Positions 6,297 to 15,577 of a stretch of DNA of 64,000 bases are shown here, in pieces. The notes beneath the pieces were generated by a model. The model made no database searches. It saw nothing but the letters and a program-made list of their open reading frames with translations, and was not told the origin of the DNA. The position numbers were made by a program, and so were the translations under genes. This DNA is from JAEUUM01 sp038326165. Its GTDB lineage: Bacteria > Bacteroidota > Bacteroidia > Chitinophagales > Saprospiraceae. Positions within the stretch are counted from its first letter, which is position 1, and every line of letters begins with the position of its first letter. The DNA lies in NCBI GenBank assembly GCA_038326165.1, contig JBBQJT010000005.1, positions 30,526-94,525 on the forward strand, written 5' to 3'.

Positions 6297-9185
6297 ATGA
6301 CAACCAACAAACAAAATTTTGATTTTACAGATAGATTTGAAACCCGTCACATCGGACCAAATCAAGAGGAGCAAAATGAAATGCTTCAAGCATTGGGTTA
6401 CAAAAGCCTTGACGAGTTAGTTAGTGCTACCATACCAGATTTAATTCGCCGTGATAAAACGATGGATATTCCACCTGCTCAGTCGGAGTTTGAATATTTG
6501 GAGAATTTAAAAAGTCTTGCTTCAAAAAATGCTGTTGCGCGATCTTTCATTGGTCAAGGTTATTATGGAACAATTACTCCATCGGTTAATTTGAGAAATG
6601 TATTTCAAAACCCAGGGTGGTACACCCAATACACACCATACCAAGCAGAGATTGCCCAAGGAAGATTGGAAGCCTTGTTGAATTTTCAAACCATGGTCAG
6701 TGATCTTACTGGACTTCCAATAGCCAACGCTTCTCTACTTGATGAAGGTACTGCAGCGGCTGAATCAATGGCAATGTTTTATGGCCTAAAGGCTAAAAAG
6801 TCAAAAGATGATTCTCCGCACATATTTTATGTGGAAGAAGGAGTTTACGATCAATCTTTAGAAGTAATTCTGACCAGAGCAGAACCAATAGGAGTTGAAG
6901 TCATTGTCGCTTCACTTAATAACATAGAATTGTCTGACAAAGTATTCGGTGTACTATTGCAGTATCCAGATAAGTACGGTGAAGTGCATAATTACAAGCA
7001 GTTTGCCGCTGATGCGAAGTCAAAGAATATTGCTATTGTAGTTGCCTCTGATCTTTTGGCCTTAACTAAAATAACGCCTCCGGGTGAATGGGGCGCTGAT
7101 GCTGTTGTTGGCAACAGCCAACGATTTGGAGTTCCAATGGGATTTGGAGGCCCACATGCAGCGTTCTTTTCGACTACTGACGAAAATAAGCGTCACATAC
7201 CAGGTAGAATCATCGGAATGACCATTGATGTGCACGAGAATCCAGCATTGCGTATGGCCTTGCAGACGCGTGAACAGCATATTCGACGTGAAAAAGCGAC
7301 TTCCAACATTTGTACAGCTCAGGCGCTTCTCGCAATCATGGCAAGTATGTATGCTGTATATCACGGTCCAAAAGGACTCAGCAATATTGCCACAAGAGTA
7401 AATAACTTAGCTTCTTGTTTGTCAGAGAATCTCAAACTTTCGGGTTGGGTTTTGTTGAGTCAGAATTGGTTTGATACCATCACTGTAAAGGCGGACAATG
7501 AAAAGTCGCACCAAATCAAAAGCTTATCCGAATCTATGGGTTATAATTTCTTTTACCGCAATGGATTGATTACTATTGCATTAGATGAAACGGTAACTAT
7601 TTCCGAAGTTGAACAAGTGGCTGGAATTTTTGCTAAAGTAAATAACTCAAATTCCATTTTTAAAGCAGAACTTCCATTTGAAAACTGCTTACCATCTGAT
7701 TTGCTTAGAACCTCTAATTACTTGACACATCCAGTATTTAACATCAATCATACTGAATCAAATATGATGAGGTACATAAAACGACTTGAAAACAAAGATT
7801 TATCTTTGACACATTCTATGATTTCGCTCGGTTCATGTACCATGAAATTGAATGCGGCCACAGAATTGATTCCAATAAGCTGGGAAGCTTTTGCGAACAT
7901 ACATCCTTTTGCGCCGTCCAATCAAGTTGAAGGTTATTTGCAAATGTTTAGAGAATTAGAAGCATTCCTTTGCCAAGCTACTGGGTTTAGCGCTTGCTCT
8001 CTGCAGCCAAATTCCGGGGCTCAAGGAGAATATGCAGGTCTGTTAACCATCAGAGCATACCATCAATCTCGCAATGAAGGTCATAGAAATATTGCCTTGA
8101 TTCCATCGAGCGCACACGGGACCAACCCCGCAAGTGCAGTAATGGCAGGAATGGAAGTGGTAGTAACCAATTGCGATGAGAATGGCAATATAATAGTATC
8201 GGAGGTTCTTGAAAAGGCCAAGTTATACAAGGACCGTTTGGCATGTTTGATGGTTACTTATCCTTCAACACATGGAGTTTTTGAAACGTCTATCAAAGAA
8301 CTTTGTAGTATAATACACGAACACGGTGGCCTCGTTTATATGGATGGTGCAAATATGAATGCCCAAGTCGGATTGACAAGTCCTGGAGATATTGATGCGG
8401 ATGTTTGTCATTTGAATCTGCACAAAACATTTGCCATTCCACACGGTGGAGGCGGCCCTGGAATGGGACCTATTTGCGTTAATGAAAAATTAGCACCATT
8501 CCTCCCTGGGCATGGTTACAATAAAACTGGTGGGAAAGCACCAATAAAAGCGGTATCGGCCGCTGGATGGGGTAGTGCAAGTATACTTTTGATATCCTAT
8601 GCTTATATCAAGTTGTTAGGCGCTGATGGTATGAAAAAATCTACCGAAGTTGCAATATTGAATGCGAACTACATGCGCAGAAAATTACAAGGTGGTTATG
8701 ATATTCTTTATACTGGTGAATTTGGAAACGTAGCTCATGAATTAATCCTTGATCTAAGACCATTTAAGCAGTTTGTAAGTGCAGAAGATGTAGCAAAACG
8801 ATTGATGGATTATGGATTTCATGCGCCCACTTTGTCCTTCCCTGTGGCTGGTACAGTAATGATTGAGCCTACTGAAAGCGAAAGCAAGCATGAATTGGAT
8901 AGATTTTGTGACGCAATGCTTGAAATACGCAAGGAAATCGAGGAGATTGCAACTGGCCATGCGGACCAACACAATAATGTATTGGCTAATGCGCCTCACA
9001 CCCAAGCCATTCTTACTGCCGACGAATGGAATTATCCATACAGCCGCGAAAAGGCTGCATTTCCTCTGCCTTACTTAAGACATGGTTACAAGTTTTGGGC
9101 TTCCATTGGTAGAGTTAACAATGCATTTGGTGATCGAAATCTTATTTGTACTTGTCCACCCGTTTCGGACTATGCAACTGTTTGA
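6297..9185 (+). CDS. gcvP: Glycine dehydrogenase (decarboxylating), P-protein
   Basis: 962 residues, the full-length fused P-protein (N and C halves in one chain). The N-terminus has FETRHIGPNQEEQ and FIGQGYYGTITP; the C half has the PLP lysine in CHLNLHKTFAIPHGGGGPG, near residue 710. It decarboxylates glycine and passes the aminomethyl group to the lipoyl H-protein of the glycine cleavage system. gcvT and gcvH are not in this window, so the system is not a single operon here. ATG at 6297 (MTTNKQNFDFTDRF) is chosen over the longer GTG start. hldD starts 17 bases after the stop. Confidence 0.97.
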   Translation: MTTNKQNFDFTDRFETRHIGPNQEEQNEMLQALGYKSLDELVSATIPDLIRRDKTMDIPPAQSEFEYLENLKSLASKNAVARSFIGQGYYGTITPSVNLRNVFQNPGWYTQYTPYQAEIAQGRLEALLNFQTMVSDLTGLPIANASLLDEGTAAAESMAMFYGLKAKKSKDDSPHIFYVEEGVYDQSLEVILTRAEPIGVEVIVASLNNIELSDKVFGVLLQYPDKYGEVHNYKQFAADAKSKNIAIVVASDLLALTKITPPGEWGADAVVGNSQRFGVPMGFGGPHAAFFSTTDENKRHIPGRIIGMTIDVHENPALRMALQTREQHIRREKATSNICTAQALLAIMASMYAVYHGPKGLSNIATRVNNLASCLSENLKLSGWVLLSQNWFDTITVKADNEKSHQIKSLSESMGYNFFYRNGLITIALDETVTISEVEQVAGIFAKVNNSNSIFKAELPFENCLPSDLLRTSNYLTHPVFNINHTESNMMRYIKRLENKDLSLTHSMISLGSCTMKLNAATELIPISWEAFANIHPFAPSNQVEGYLQMFRELEAFLCQATGFSACSLQPNSGAQGEYAGLLTIRAYHQSRNEGHRNIALIPSSAHGTNPASAVMAGMEVVVTNCDENGNIIVSEVLEKAKLYKDRLACLMVTYPSTHGVFETSIKELCSIIHEHGGLVYMDGANMNAQVGLTSPGDIDADVCHLNLHKTFAIPHGGGGPGMGPICVNEKLAPFLPGHGYNKTGGKAPIKAVSAAGWGSASILLISYAYIKLLGADGMKKSTEVAILNANYMRRKLQGGYDILYTGEFGNVAHELILDLRPFKQFVSAEDVAKRLMDYGFHAPTLSFPVAGTVMIEPTESESKHELDRFCDAMLEIRKEIEEIATGHADQHNNVLANAPHTQAILTADEWNYPYSREKAAFPLPYLRHGYKFWASIGRVNNAFGDRNLICTCPPVSDYATV

Positions 9186-9202
9186 GCCTAATCTTTGATA
9201 AA

Positions 9203-10186
9203 ATGTCTATAAATAAAAGAATAGTTATAACAGGTGCAGCTGGCTTCATTGCCAGCTGCTTGGTTTCAAAGCTCAATGAACTGGGTTATGGCGAACAGCT
9301 AATATTGGTAGATGATTTTTCCGTAAAGGCAAAAGAAGCAAATTTTGCTGCCAAAAAGTTTGGATTGAAGATCCATAGAGATGATTTTTTTGAGTATTTG
9401 GATAAAAATGCTTCTGAAATTTCGTTTGTTTTTCATATTGGAGCAAGAACCGATACAACACTTCAAAATGTCGATATTTTTGATAGCTTGAATCTGAATT
9501 ATTCTAAGGAAGTCTGGAAATTGTGTTCGAAACATCGAATACCGATGATTTATGCCAGCAGTGCAGCTACCTATGGTGCAGGAGAACATGGTTATCAGGA
9601 TAATAATGAAGAAATTAGCTTGCTCAAGCCTTTGAATCCCTATGGTCAAAGCAAACAAGATTTTGATGTATGGGCTTTAGCCGAATCTGAATCCCCTCCG
9701 TTTTGGGCAGGTTTTAAATTTTTCAACGTTTATGGGCCAAATGAATACCACAAAGGTCGAATGGCAAGTGTGATCTTTCATGCATTTAATCAAATAAAAG
9801 CTTCTGGTACCATGAAATTGTTTCGCTCACACAAAGCAGATTTCACAGACGGAGGTCAATCGAGAGACTTTGTCTACGTTAAAGATTTAATCGATGTGCT
9901 GATTTATTTTTATAAAAATCAACAACACTCAGGAATTTACAATCTTGGTTCTGGAAAAGCGCGATCATTTTTGGATTTGGTAAAAGGAGTGTTTCATGCC
10001 ATGCAAACTGAAGCCAACATTGGATTTATTGACACCCCGGAAGATATCAGAGAAACCTATCAATATTTTACTGAGGCTGACTTATCCAACCTGAGGAAAG
10101 CGGGTTACAGCAAAGAATTTACTGAACTGGAATCAGGAATTGAAGATTATGTGAAGAACTATTTGGTGGACTCAGTCTATTATTGA
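9203..10186 (+). CDS. hldD: ADP-L-glycero-D-manno-heptose 6-epimerase
   Basis: 327 residues, an extended short-chain dehydrogenase/reductase. The NAD(P)-binding motif is TGAAGFIAS at the N-terminus (an A in place of the last G of GxxGxxG). The catalytic pair is in ASSAATYGAGEHG and YGQSK (YxxxK). The family-specific segments FFNVYGPNEYHKGRMAS, SRDFVYVKDL and YQYFTEADLSNLRKAGY match E. coli HldD closely by memory. It forms the L-glycero-heptose precursor of lipopolysaccharide core. ATG at 9203 is preferred to the longer frame that starts inside gcvP. Its 3' end overlaps the convergent lipoprotein gene by 7 bases. Confidence 0.93.
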   Translation: MSINKRIVITGAAGFIASCLVSKLNELGYGEQLILVDDFSVKAKEANFAAKKFGLKIHRDDFFEYLDKNASEISFVFHIGARTDTTLQNVDIFDSLNLNYSKEVWKLCSKHRIPMIYASSAATYGAGEHGYQDNNEEISLLKPLNPYGQSKQDFDVWALAESESPPFWAGFKFFNVYGPNEYHKGRMASVIFHAFNQIKASGTMKLFRSHKADFTDGGQSRDFVYVKDLIDVLIYFYKNQQHSGIYNLGSGKARSFLDLVKGVFHAMQTEANIGFIDTPEDIRETYQYFTEADLSNLRKAGYSKEFTELESGIEDYVKNYLVDSVYY

Positions 10187-10614
10187 GTTTCACCCATTGT
10201 GGAATTATATTGGTTTAGACCAACATAATAGTACAAGCCCCATTCGCCTGCCAACTTTGCCCAACGCCTTTCCATTCCTAATTTTTGTTGTTCATTCTTC
10301 ATACGTTCAATAACCATTTCAGGGCCAAATGTTGAAAAACTCCTCACATAGCCTTGAGGTAATTCAATGTTGGTTTGAAGTTCCCAGTTGTTCCTGTTCC
10401 ATCTAAAATCGGACGAGACGGTTGAATCAGCCTGATCAGGTAAGCCTTGCATTGGAAAAACGCAATGGGCCAACTGATATGCCGTATCAGCATGAAATTT
10501 TTCATAAAATTTCACAAATTCCACAGGTAATTTTTCAGCATTTTGCTGATCAATTCTTGCAGAATTTTTGCAGGATATCAATAATGTCAAAGTTAACAAT
10601 AGCAGTATTCTCAT
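10180..10614 (-). CDS. Small lipoprotein of unknown function (DUF4348-like)
   Basis: 144 residues. The N-terminus MRILLLLTLTLLISCKNS is a lipoprotein signal with Cys at position 15, so the mature protein should be lipid-anchored. The rest has no catalytic motif I recognise. Features are FVKFYEKFHADTAYQLAH, CVFPMQGLPD and a C-terminal EWGLYYYVGLNQ. The pattern resembles DUF4348-type lipoproteins of Bacteroidota, but that is recollection. It is downstream of the phosphopantetheinyl transferase gene on the same strand with a 9-base gap, so they probably share a transcript. Confidence 0.75.
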   Translation of the reverse strand: MRILLLLTLTLLISCKNSARIDQQNAEKLPVEFVKFYEKFHADTAYQLAHCVFPMQGLPDQADSTVSSDFRWNRNNWELQTNIELPQGYVRSFSTFGPEMVIERMKNEQQKLGMERRWAKLAGEWGLYYYVGLNQYNSTMGETQ

Positions 10615-10623
10615 GAAGTGTAG

Positions 10624-11247
10624 TTAATAAGCACAAACTAAAAAATAATTATCCAATTTTACAAAATGTAGCATGCATTCCAGCTTGAAGTCTATTAATT
10701 CAATTCTCCCTTTGGAGTCAAAATTTAAAGCATCAGCATCGATAATTTGATCGATTTTTAACATAGATTTGAAGTCGATACTCCCTTTTTTATAAACCTT
10801 AAACAGGGATTCTTTGGCGCCCCATTGCCAATGCAACCAATTGATCAAAGTTTGTTGATTTACAGGTCTGGATTCGTCTTTTTTGACAAATTTATTAGCA
10901 ATATTGATAATTTTATCTTGTTTGATTTGAATGTCAATCCCAACAGGGTATTCGCTTAGGGCAATAGCAACAAAATTGGAGGAATGACTTATTGAAATAT
11001 GTAAATCACTATTTTTTATCTTAGGAGCGCAAAATTGATCATATTCAATTTCAGATTCCTTTTCCATCAATAAGTCTAGCAAGCATCTTGCAGCCCAGCA
11101 CTGAAGTTGTTTTGAGGGGTGATGTATCAGCTGACACTCAGGATAATTGGTTTTTGAGTTGCCTGTCAATTCTAAACAATTTCCAACACCTACACGGACG
11201 TTAGCATTGGGATTAAATTCTTTGAACAATTTATGAGTATCTTTCAT
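10624..11247 (-). CDS. 4'-phosphopantetheinyl transferase superfamily protein
   Basis: 207 residues, Sfp/HetI-like length. Conserved motifs are GIDIQ (the Mg-binding Asp of GVDIE) and WGAKESLFKVYKKG (the WxxKEAxxK motif); SISHSSNFVAIALSE precedes them as usual. The family transfers phosphopantetheine from CoA to carrier proteins. The partner could be the fatty-acid ACP or a secondary carrier; no polyketide or NRPS genes are in the window. It is divergent from the WD40 gene, with 35 bases between the two ATGs. Confidence 0.88.
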   Translation of the reverse strand: MKDTHKLFKEFNPNANVRVGVGNCLELTGNSKTNYPECQLIHHPSKQLQCWAARCLLDLLMEKESEIEYDQFCAPKIKNSDLHISISHSSNFVAIALSEYPVGIDIQIKQDKIINIANKFVKKDESRPVNQQTLINWLHWQWGAKESLFKVYKKGSIDFKSMLKIDQIIDADALNFDSKGRIELIDFKLECMLHFVKLDNYFLVCAY

Positions 11248-11282
11248 TTACTTTGCAAAGTTACAATAGGACTTCCATTATC

Positions 11283-12152
11283 ATGAAATTGAAATTCAAA
11301 GCGAAATGTATTGGTCACAATGCTTCAATCTATGGATTGTGTGCACTAAATAAGAATGAGTTCGTGACGGGTGATGGGAATGGAAGTATTGTGAAATGGA
11401 ATATCAACCAAGCTGAAACAGGATTTCAAATAGCAAAATGTGATCAATCAATAATTTGTCTTGCATTCAATGAAGAAATGCTGCTAGCCGGAGATTTGTT
11501 GGGTCATTTTTATCAAATTGATAAAGAAAATCTGGTACGCAGGCTAATTGCTCATGATAAAGGTTTATACAAAATCGTTGAGCATGATGGATTTGTGTTT
11601 ACTGTAGGTGGAGATGGTTGGCTTAAGAAATGGCAAGGAGTTAATTTGATTGAATCTATTCAACTTTCTCATTCATTGATAAGATCTATCGCCTTCAGCC
11701 CAATTTCAAATTTGGCATATATCGGCGATGCTGCAGGTATTGTTTATGAGATCAATACTGACGAAATGACTTTGATCCAAAAATGGATTGCTCATCCTAA
11801 TACTGTTGCCAGCTTATGCTTTATTAAAGATAAATTATTAGTAACTGGTGGTAAAGACGCAAAATTGCAATTATGGGATTTGGATGACAATTACAAATCG
11901 ATTGCTATGATAGATTCACACTGGTATTCAGTTTATGATCTGGTGTTTGTCAATAATCACATTATTTCATGCAGTAGAGACGGTTCAATTCGCATTTGGG
12001 ATCTAAATTTAAATCCTGTCACTACTTATGATGCTTTGCATGGCCACGGCCATATACGAAGCGTCAATAAACTCTGCGTTATGCCTGGTGGAGCTCATTT
12101 GATAAGTTGTTCGGACGACAAAACCGCCATTGTATGGGAATTAGTTAATTAA
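11283..12152 (+). CDS. WD40-repeat beta-propeller protein
   Basis: 289 residues filled with WD40 blades, for example SIVKWNIN, WLKKWQG, AKLQLWDLDD, SIRIWDLNLN and TAIVWELVN, spaced about 40 residues apart, giving six or seven blades. No signal peptide, so it is cytoplasmic. WD40 propellers act as protein-interaction platforms; no enzymatic domain is attached. ATG at 11283 is chosen over an in-frame upstream codon at 11253 because the first blade starts right after it. The 3' end contains the promoter of dcd. The partner is unknown. Confidence 0.85.
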   Translation: MKLKFKAKCIGHNASIYGLCALNKNEFVTGDGNGSIVKWNINQAETGFQIAKCDQSIICLAFNEEMLLAGDLLGHFYQIDKENLVRRLIAHDKGLYKIVEHDGFVFTVGGDGWLKKWQGVNLIESIQLSHSLIRSIAFSPISNLAYIGDAAGIVYEINTDEMTLIQKWIAHPNTVASLCFIKDKLLVTGGKDAKLQLWDLDDNYKSIAMIDSHWYSVYDLVFVNNHIISCSRDGSIRIWDLNLNPVTTYDALHGHGHIRSVNKLCVMPGGAHLISCSDDKTAIVWELVN

Positions 12153-12167
12153 TCAATTTAGGCTTCC

Positions 12168-12175
12168 TATATTTG
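12168..12175 (+). promoter_or_regulatory. Promoter -7 element for dcd
   Basis: TATATTTG, a perfect TAnnTTTG, 19 bases before the dcd ATG and just past the WD40 stop. Confidence 0.65.
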
Positions 12176-12194
12176 CGTCCCTTTAATAATTTTT

Positions 12195-12731
12195 ATGATT
12201 TTAACAGATAGTCAGATTTTAGCAGCTCTTGAAACAAAGGAGATTGTCATTGAACCTTTTGATATTTCATGCTTGGGTACCAATTCTTATGATGTTCACT
12301 TAGGCAAACATTTGGCTACCTACAAAGACCGAGTGTTGGATGCAAAGATACACAATGAAATTAATCACTTTGAAATAGGACCAGAAGGATTCATTATTCA
12401 ACCGGGCACACTTTATCTGGGAGTTACTCAGGAATATACGGAAACACACCATGCTGTTCCGTTTTTGGAGGGCAAATCAAGCGTTGGAAGACTAGGTATA
12501 GATATTCATGCTACAGCAGGCAAGGGAGATGTAGGATTTTGTAATACTTGGACCCTAGAAATTTCATGTGTTCAGCCAGTTCGCATTTATGCAGGTATGC
12601 CAGTAGGTCAACTGATCTATTTTAAAGTTGAAGGAGATATTTTGAATCCTTACAATCTAAAATCAGGAGCCAAATACAATGAGCGAGGCATTCGACCAGT
12701 GGAATCTATGATGTGGAAGAATAAGTTTTAG
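12195..12731 (+). CDS. dcd: dCTP deaminase
   Basis: 178 residues, typical Dcd length. The signature EGKSSVGRLGIDIHATAG and the following GDVGFCNTWTLEISC, with the catalytic Glu, are clear; the N-terminus has the usual MILTDSQILAALE and SYDVHLG. It deaminates dCTP to dUTP, feeding dTMP synthesis. Whether it is the monofunctional or bifunctional (dCTP to dUMP) type cannot be settled by eye. The stop codon overlaps that of the convergent rhodanese gene. Confidence 0.94.
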   Translation: MILTDSQILAALETKEIVIEPFDISCLGTNSYDVHLGKHLATYKDRVLDAKIHNEINHFEIGPEGFIIQPGTLYLGVTQEYTETHHAVPFLEGKSSVGRLGIDIHATAGKGDVGFCNTWTLEISCVQPVRIYAGMPVGQLIYFKVEGDILNPYNLKSGAKYNERGIRPVESMMWKNKF

Positions 12732-13030
12732 CCAGGGAAGGCCTCTTTCCAAGCCAAAACACCACCTTCCAAATTTCGCACATTTGTAAACCCACTTTGT
12801 TGCAACAAAGATTGGACAGCAGCACTTCTTTTTCCCGAACGGCAATGCAAGACAATTTCATCATTTTTATGGTCTTCATATTCCGAAATGATTCTTGCAG
12901 CATCACCCATTGGTATCAGTTCAGCACCCAAGTTGAATTCTTCGTATTCATATAGTTCACGAACATCTATAAAAATAAATTTTTCGTTTGCGTCTAATTT
13001 GTTTTTCAATTCTTTTACTTCAATATCCAT
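12728..13030 (-). CDS. Single-domain rhodanese-like protein
   Basis: 100 residues, one rhodanese domain. N-terminal FIFIDVRELYEYEEFN and the active-site loop HCRSGKRSAA with the catalytic Cys are typical of GlpE/PspE-like sulfurtransferases; the C-terminus has LEGGVLAWKEAF. Such proteins carry persulfide sulfur in the cytoplasm. No signal peptide. It is convergent with dcd (4-base overlap) and lies 20 bases beyond the stop of the T9SS gene upstream on its own strand. Confidence 0.92.
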   Translation of the reverse strand: MDIEVKELKNKLDANEKFIFIDVRELYEYEEFNLGAELIPMGDAARIISEYEDHKNDEIVLHCRSGKRSAAVQSLLQQSGFTNVRNLEGGVLAWKEAFPG

Positions 13031-13050
13031 TGCTCAATTTTGCTGTAAAG

Positions 13051-15510
13051 TTAATGTATGACTGCAATTTTAAAAACTCTTGGAGACAAATCTTCCTTTG
13101 TAATTGTTTGCAATAAATAAAGACCATTATTCAGACCACTAACATCTATTGGCTTGTAATAGTTCCCATGGGAAATGATTTTTCCTTGTAGATCCATGAG
13201 TACAAACTTTAAATCTTTGTTGGATTGAATCTCAATTATATTGACAACTGGATTTGGAAACACTTGAATATCAGTTGTTGATTCCTCGTTGGTTTGGTTG
13301 GTGTCTGGAGTATTTGTTGGAACAATGCTTCCCATATAGGCACGTATCATTAGTGCACCTTCTAAATTACTCTCTTTAAGTGTTTCCCATTTATTCTGAG
13401 TTTTCACAAAATAATCGCTTGACGCATTTGGTGAGTTTTTATCAAATCCAACGGTAATAGGTGGATTGATATCAACTGCTTGTTGCCATCCCACGAAAAA
13501 ATCGCCAATAGGAATTGGGATTTTAATAGGTGCGCCAGTTTGATCCGTCAATACGTAAGTTGTAAAGCCTTGTAAAGTATCTGTGATTGCATCAACATAA
13601 AATGGTTTTACGTTAAAATCAGTAAAATCAGGAGTATCATCAAGATTTCCGATAAAAACCCTCAAATTCATAGATTGTTTGGTAATATCATTTGCAACTC
13701 TTGGAAAATGGAAGGAGATTGCCAACAGTGTATCTGGTTTATTGGCGTGAAATTTAACTGCACCTTCCGATCCACTTTTGACCACGCCAATGTTGGACTC
13801 AGCCGTTCCATCATCTTTGCTAAAATAATTATCAAGTATAGTATTACTTTTTACTTTGTTATTTCCTATTACTAAAGTGGAGTTTGTTGGCTCAGCAGTC
13901 TGTTCAAACGTATAATCCACTTGAACATTGAATGGACCGCTTCCTACCAAACTTGCGGCAAAAGCTGACTTCAATCCCGCAAAGACTCGCGTAGATCTAA
14001 TGGTCCGATGACCAGGAATGATACTTCGCTGATCATTAGAAACTATTGGAGGGAGTTCTAGAAGCGTTTGATTATTCAATATAACTGATCCCTTATTTAT
14101 TTCTTCAATTGAAATGGTGGATGGATCACACACTAGGGTAATCAAGTCCAAATTGCTTAGAGAAACATCGAATTTTAGTGAGTCTGCATTAAATCTGAGT
14201 TCTTTATCTTCATTTCCCTGAAATTGCCACCACGGCATGGCAGAATTGACTTTTAAAATTCCCGAAGGTTGAGCAAAAAAGGCAACATCAGTTGTGAATC
14301 TCGAAAGTGGAGGCCCCGGTTCTAAGTGAACGTAATCCAAATGCCAAATGTCAACAATTCCGTTGGTCCCACTTAGGTTTCGAAATCTAAACTGAAAATT
14401 ACTGTGCAGAAATTGAGGATCCAATTGAATCGAATCGAACGTGAATCTATTTGTAGGAATTGAATTCCCCGCATAATCTTTTACAATTAACCAACTTCCT
14501 AATGAGTTTTTGAACTCTACATAAAAACTATCAACGGCCTCAGGAACATTACCAAGTCCTCCTGCTTCCAACCAATATGACAACCAGACAGTTCCACCTG
14601 CATTGGATACATTTATCGCTCTGGAGGTAAGTATATCGGAAGTTCCTTGCCCCGTGCCATAATTGGTGCCTCGCTGGTTCAGGCCATCAAAAGTTGCAAC
14701 TCCTATAGTCGGTGGAAGCATACTATAATCATTGTTGATGTAAACTCTGTCATCTAGCCAATTTGTCTTATCCGAATAAGGTCCAGGAGTATTAAAATCG
14801 TCTAAAAATGGCAAATTCAACACTGCTCCTTGAACAACTACCGGAATAAAAAAAGTATCGCAAGTGCAATAAATATCACAAGCTATAACTCTGTAAGTGC
14901 CTGAGAATGAACCTCTTCCTGCTGCATAAACAAATGTGTTACCATCCTTAATGTAAGGAATTCCCTGCTCGTCGTTGTTGTTCTTCTGAATAACAATTTC
15001 TCCAAGCTCAAATGGCAGATCAATTACTGGCAACAATACAGGATTTTGAATTTCCTCGGATGTAATAATCACAGGCAAAGTTGTAGAAATCCCATTTCTT
15101 GAAATAGCATAGATTATGGTCTGAATACTACATGTTGTATCACCGCTTTGACAGATTTTAATTTTTACAGTATCCAATTTTCCAGAAGATCCAATTGGTG
15201 TTGTAAGTTCGAGTATATTACCATTGAATGAAGCAATTAGTGTGGATCCTTGCTTTTCAATTGTCAAGCTTCCACCGCCAATATCAAGCGTGTCAAGGGT
15301 AAAACTCATTGTTTTGCCTTCACTTAGGCATTCAACAAAATCTCTGTTACTAAATGTTCCATGAAAACTAGTACTTGAATTGAGTGGGAGAGTGGAATAA
15401 TTGCTTAAGCTAGGGTTTGCAATGATTGGTACCTCAACAATTTGGGCTTGAAGAGCAGTCGTTACTAAAACCAATGTTAAGACAAAAAACCTCAATATAG
15501 AATGAGACAT
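13051..15510 (-). CDS. Large secreted protein with T9SS type A C-terminal domain
   Basis: 819 residues from the ATG giving MSHSILRFFVLTLVLVTTALQAQ, a clear signal peptide; the frame is open 126 bases further upstream, but that part is not signal-like. The body is beta-rich with no catalytic motif I recognise. A stretch near residues 230-400 (LNLPFLDDFN, DRVYINNDYSM, GTVWLSYWLEAGGLG) resembles jelly-roll modules of Bacteroidota surface proteins. The last ~75 residues (IQVFPNPVVNIIEIQ, LQGKIISHG, GLNNGLYLLQ) are a type A T9SS sorting domain. It should be exported and anchored or released at the surface. It follows the PASTA gene in the Ddl unit by 67 bases. Confidence 0.85.
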   Translation of the reverse strand: MSHSILRFFVLTLVLVTTALQAQIVEVPIIANPSLSNYSTLPLNSSTSFHGTFSNRDFVECLSEGKTMSFTLDTLDIGGGSLTIEKQGSTLIASFNGNILELTTPIGSSGKLDTVKIKICQSGDTTCSIQTIIYAISRNGISTTLPVIITSEEIQNPVLLPVIDLPFELGEIVIQKNNNDEQGIPYIKDGNTFVYAAGRGSFSGTYRVIACDIYCTCDTFFIPVVVQGAVLNLPFLDDFNTPGPYSDKTNWLDDRVYINNDYSMLPPTIGVATFDGLNQRGTNYGTGQGTSDILTSRAINVSNAGGTVWLSYWLEAGGLGNVPEAVDSFYVEFKNSLGSWLIVKDYAGNSIPTNRFTFDSIQLDPQFLHSNFQFRFRNLSGTNGIVDIWHLDYVHLEPGPPLSRFTTDVAFFAQPSGILKVNSAMPWWQFQGNEDKELRFNADSLKFDVSLSNLDLITLVCDPSTISIEEINKGSVILNNQTLLELPPIVSNDQRSIIPGHRTIRSTRVFAGLKSAFAASLVGSGPFNVQVDYTFEQTAEPTNSTLVIGNNKVKSNTILDNYFSKDDGTAESNIGVVKSGSEGAVKFHANKPDTLLAISFHFPRVANDITKQSMNLRVFIGNLDDTPDFTDFNVKPFYVDAITDTLQGFTTYVLTDQTGAPIKIPIPIGDFFVGWQQAVDINPPITVGFDKNSPNASSDYFVKTQNKWETLKESNLEGALMIRAYMGSIVPTNTPDTNQTNEESTTDIQVFPNPVVNIIEIQSNKDLKFVLMDLQGKIISHGNYYKPIDVSGLNNGLYLLQTITKEDLSPRVFKIAVIH

Positions 15511-15577
15511 ATAACTGGGTGAATTGTTAATTGAAAAAACGTCAGTTGTTACGCTTTGTTGCCTTGTTAAAAGCCTG

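Noticed and set aside
6168..6389. 73-residue minus-strand frame upstream of mtgA
   Set aside because: Overlaps the gcvP promoter and start; no family pattern, and the mtgA ATG at 6171 is fully convincing.
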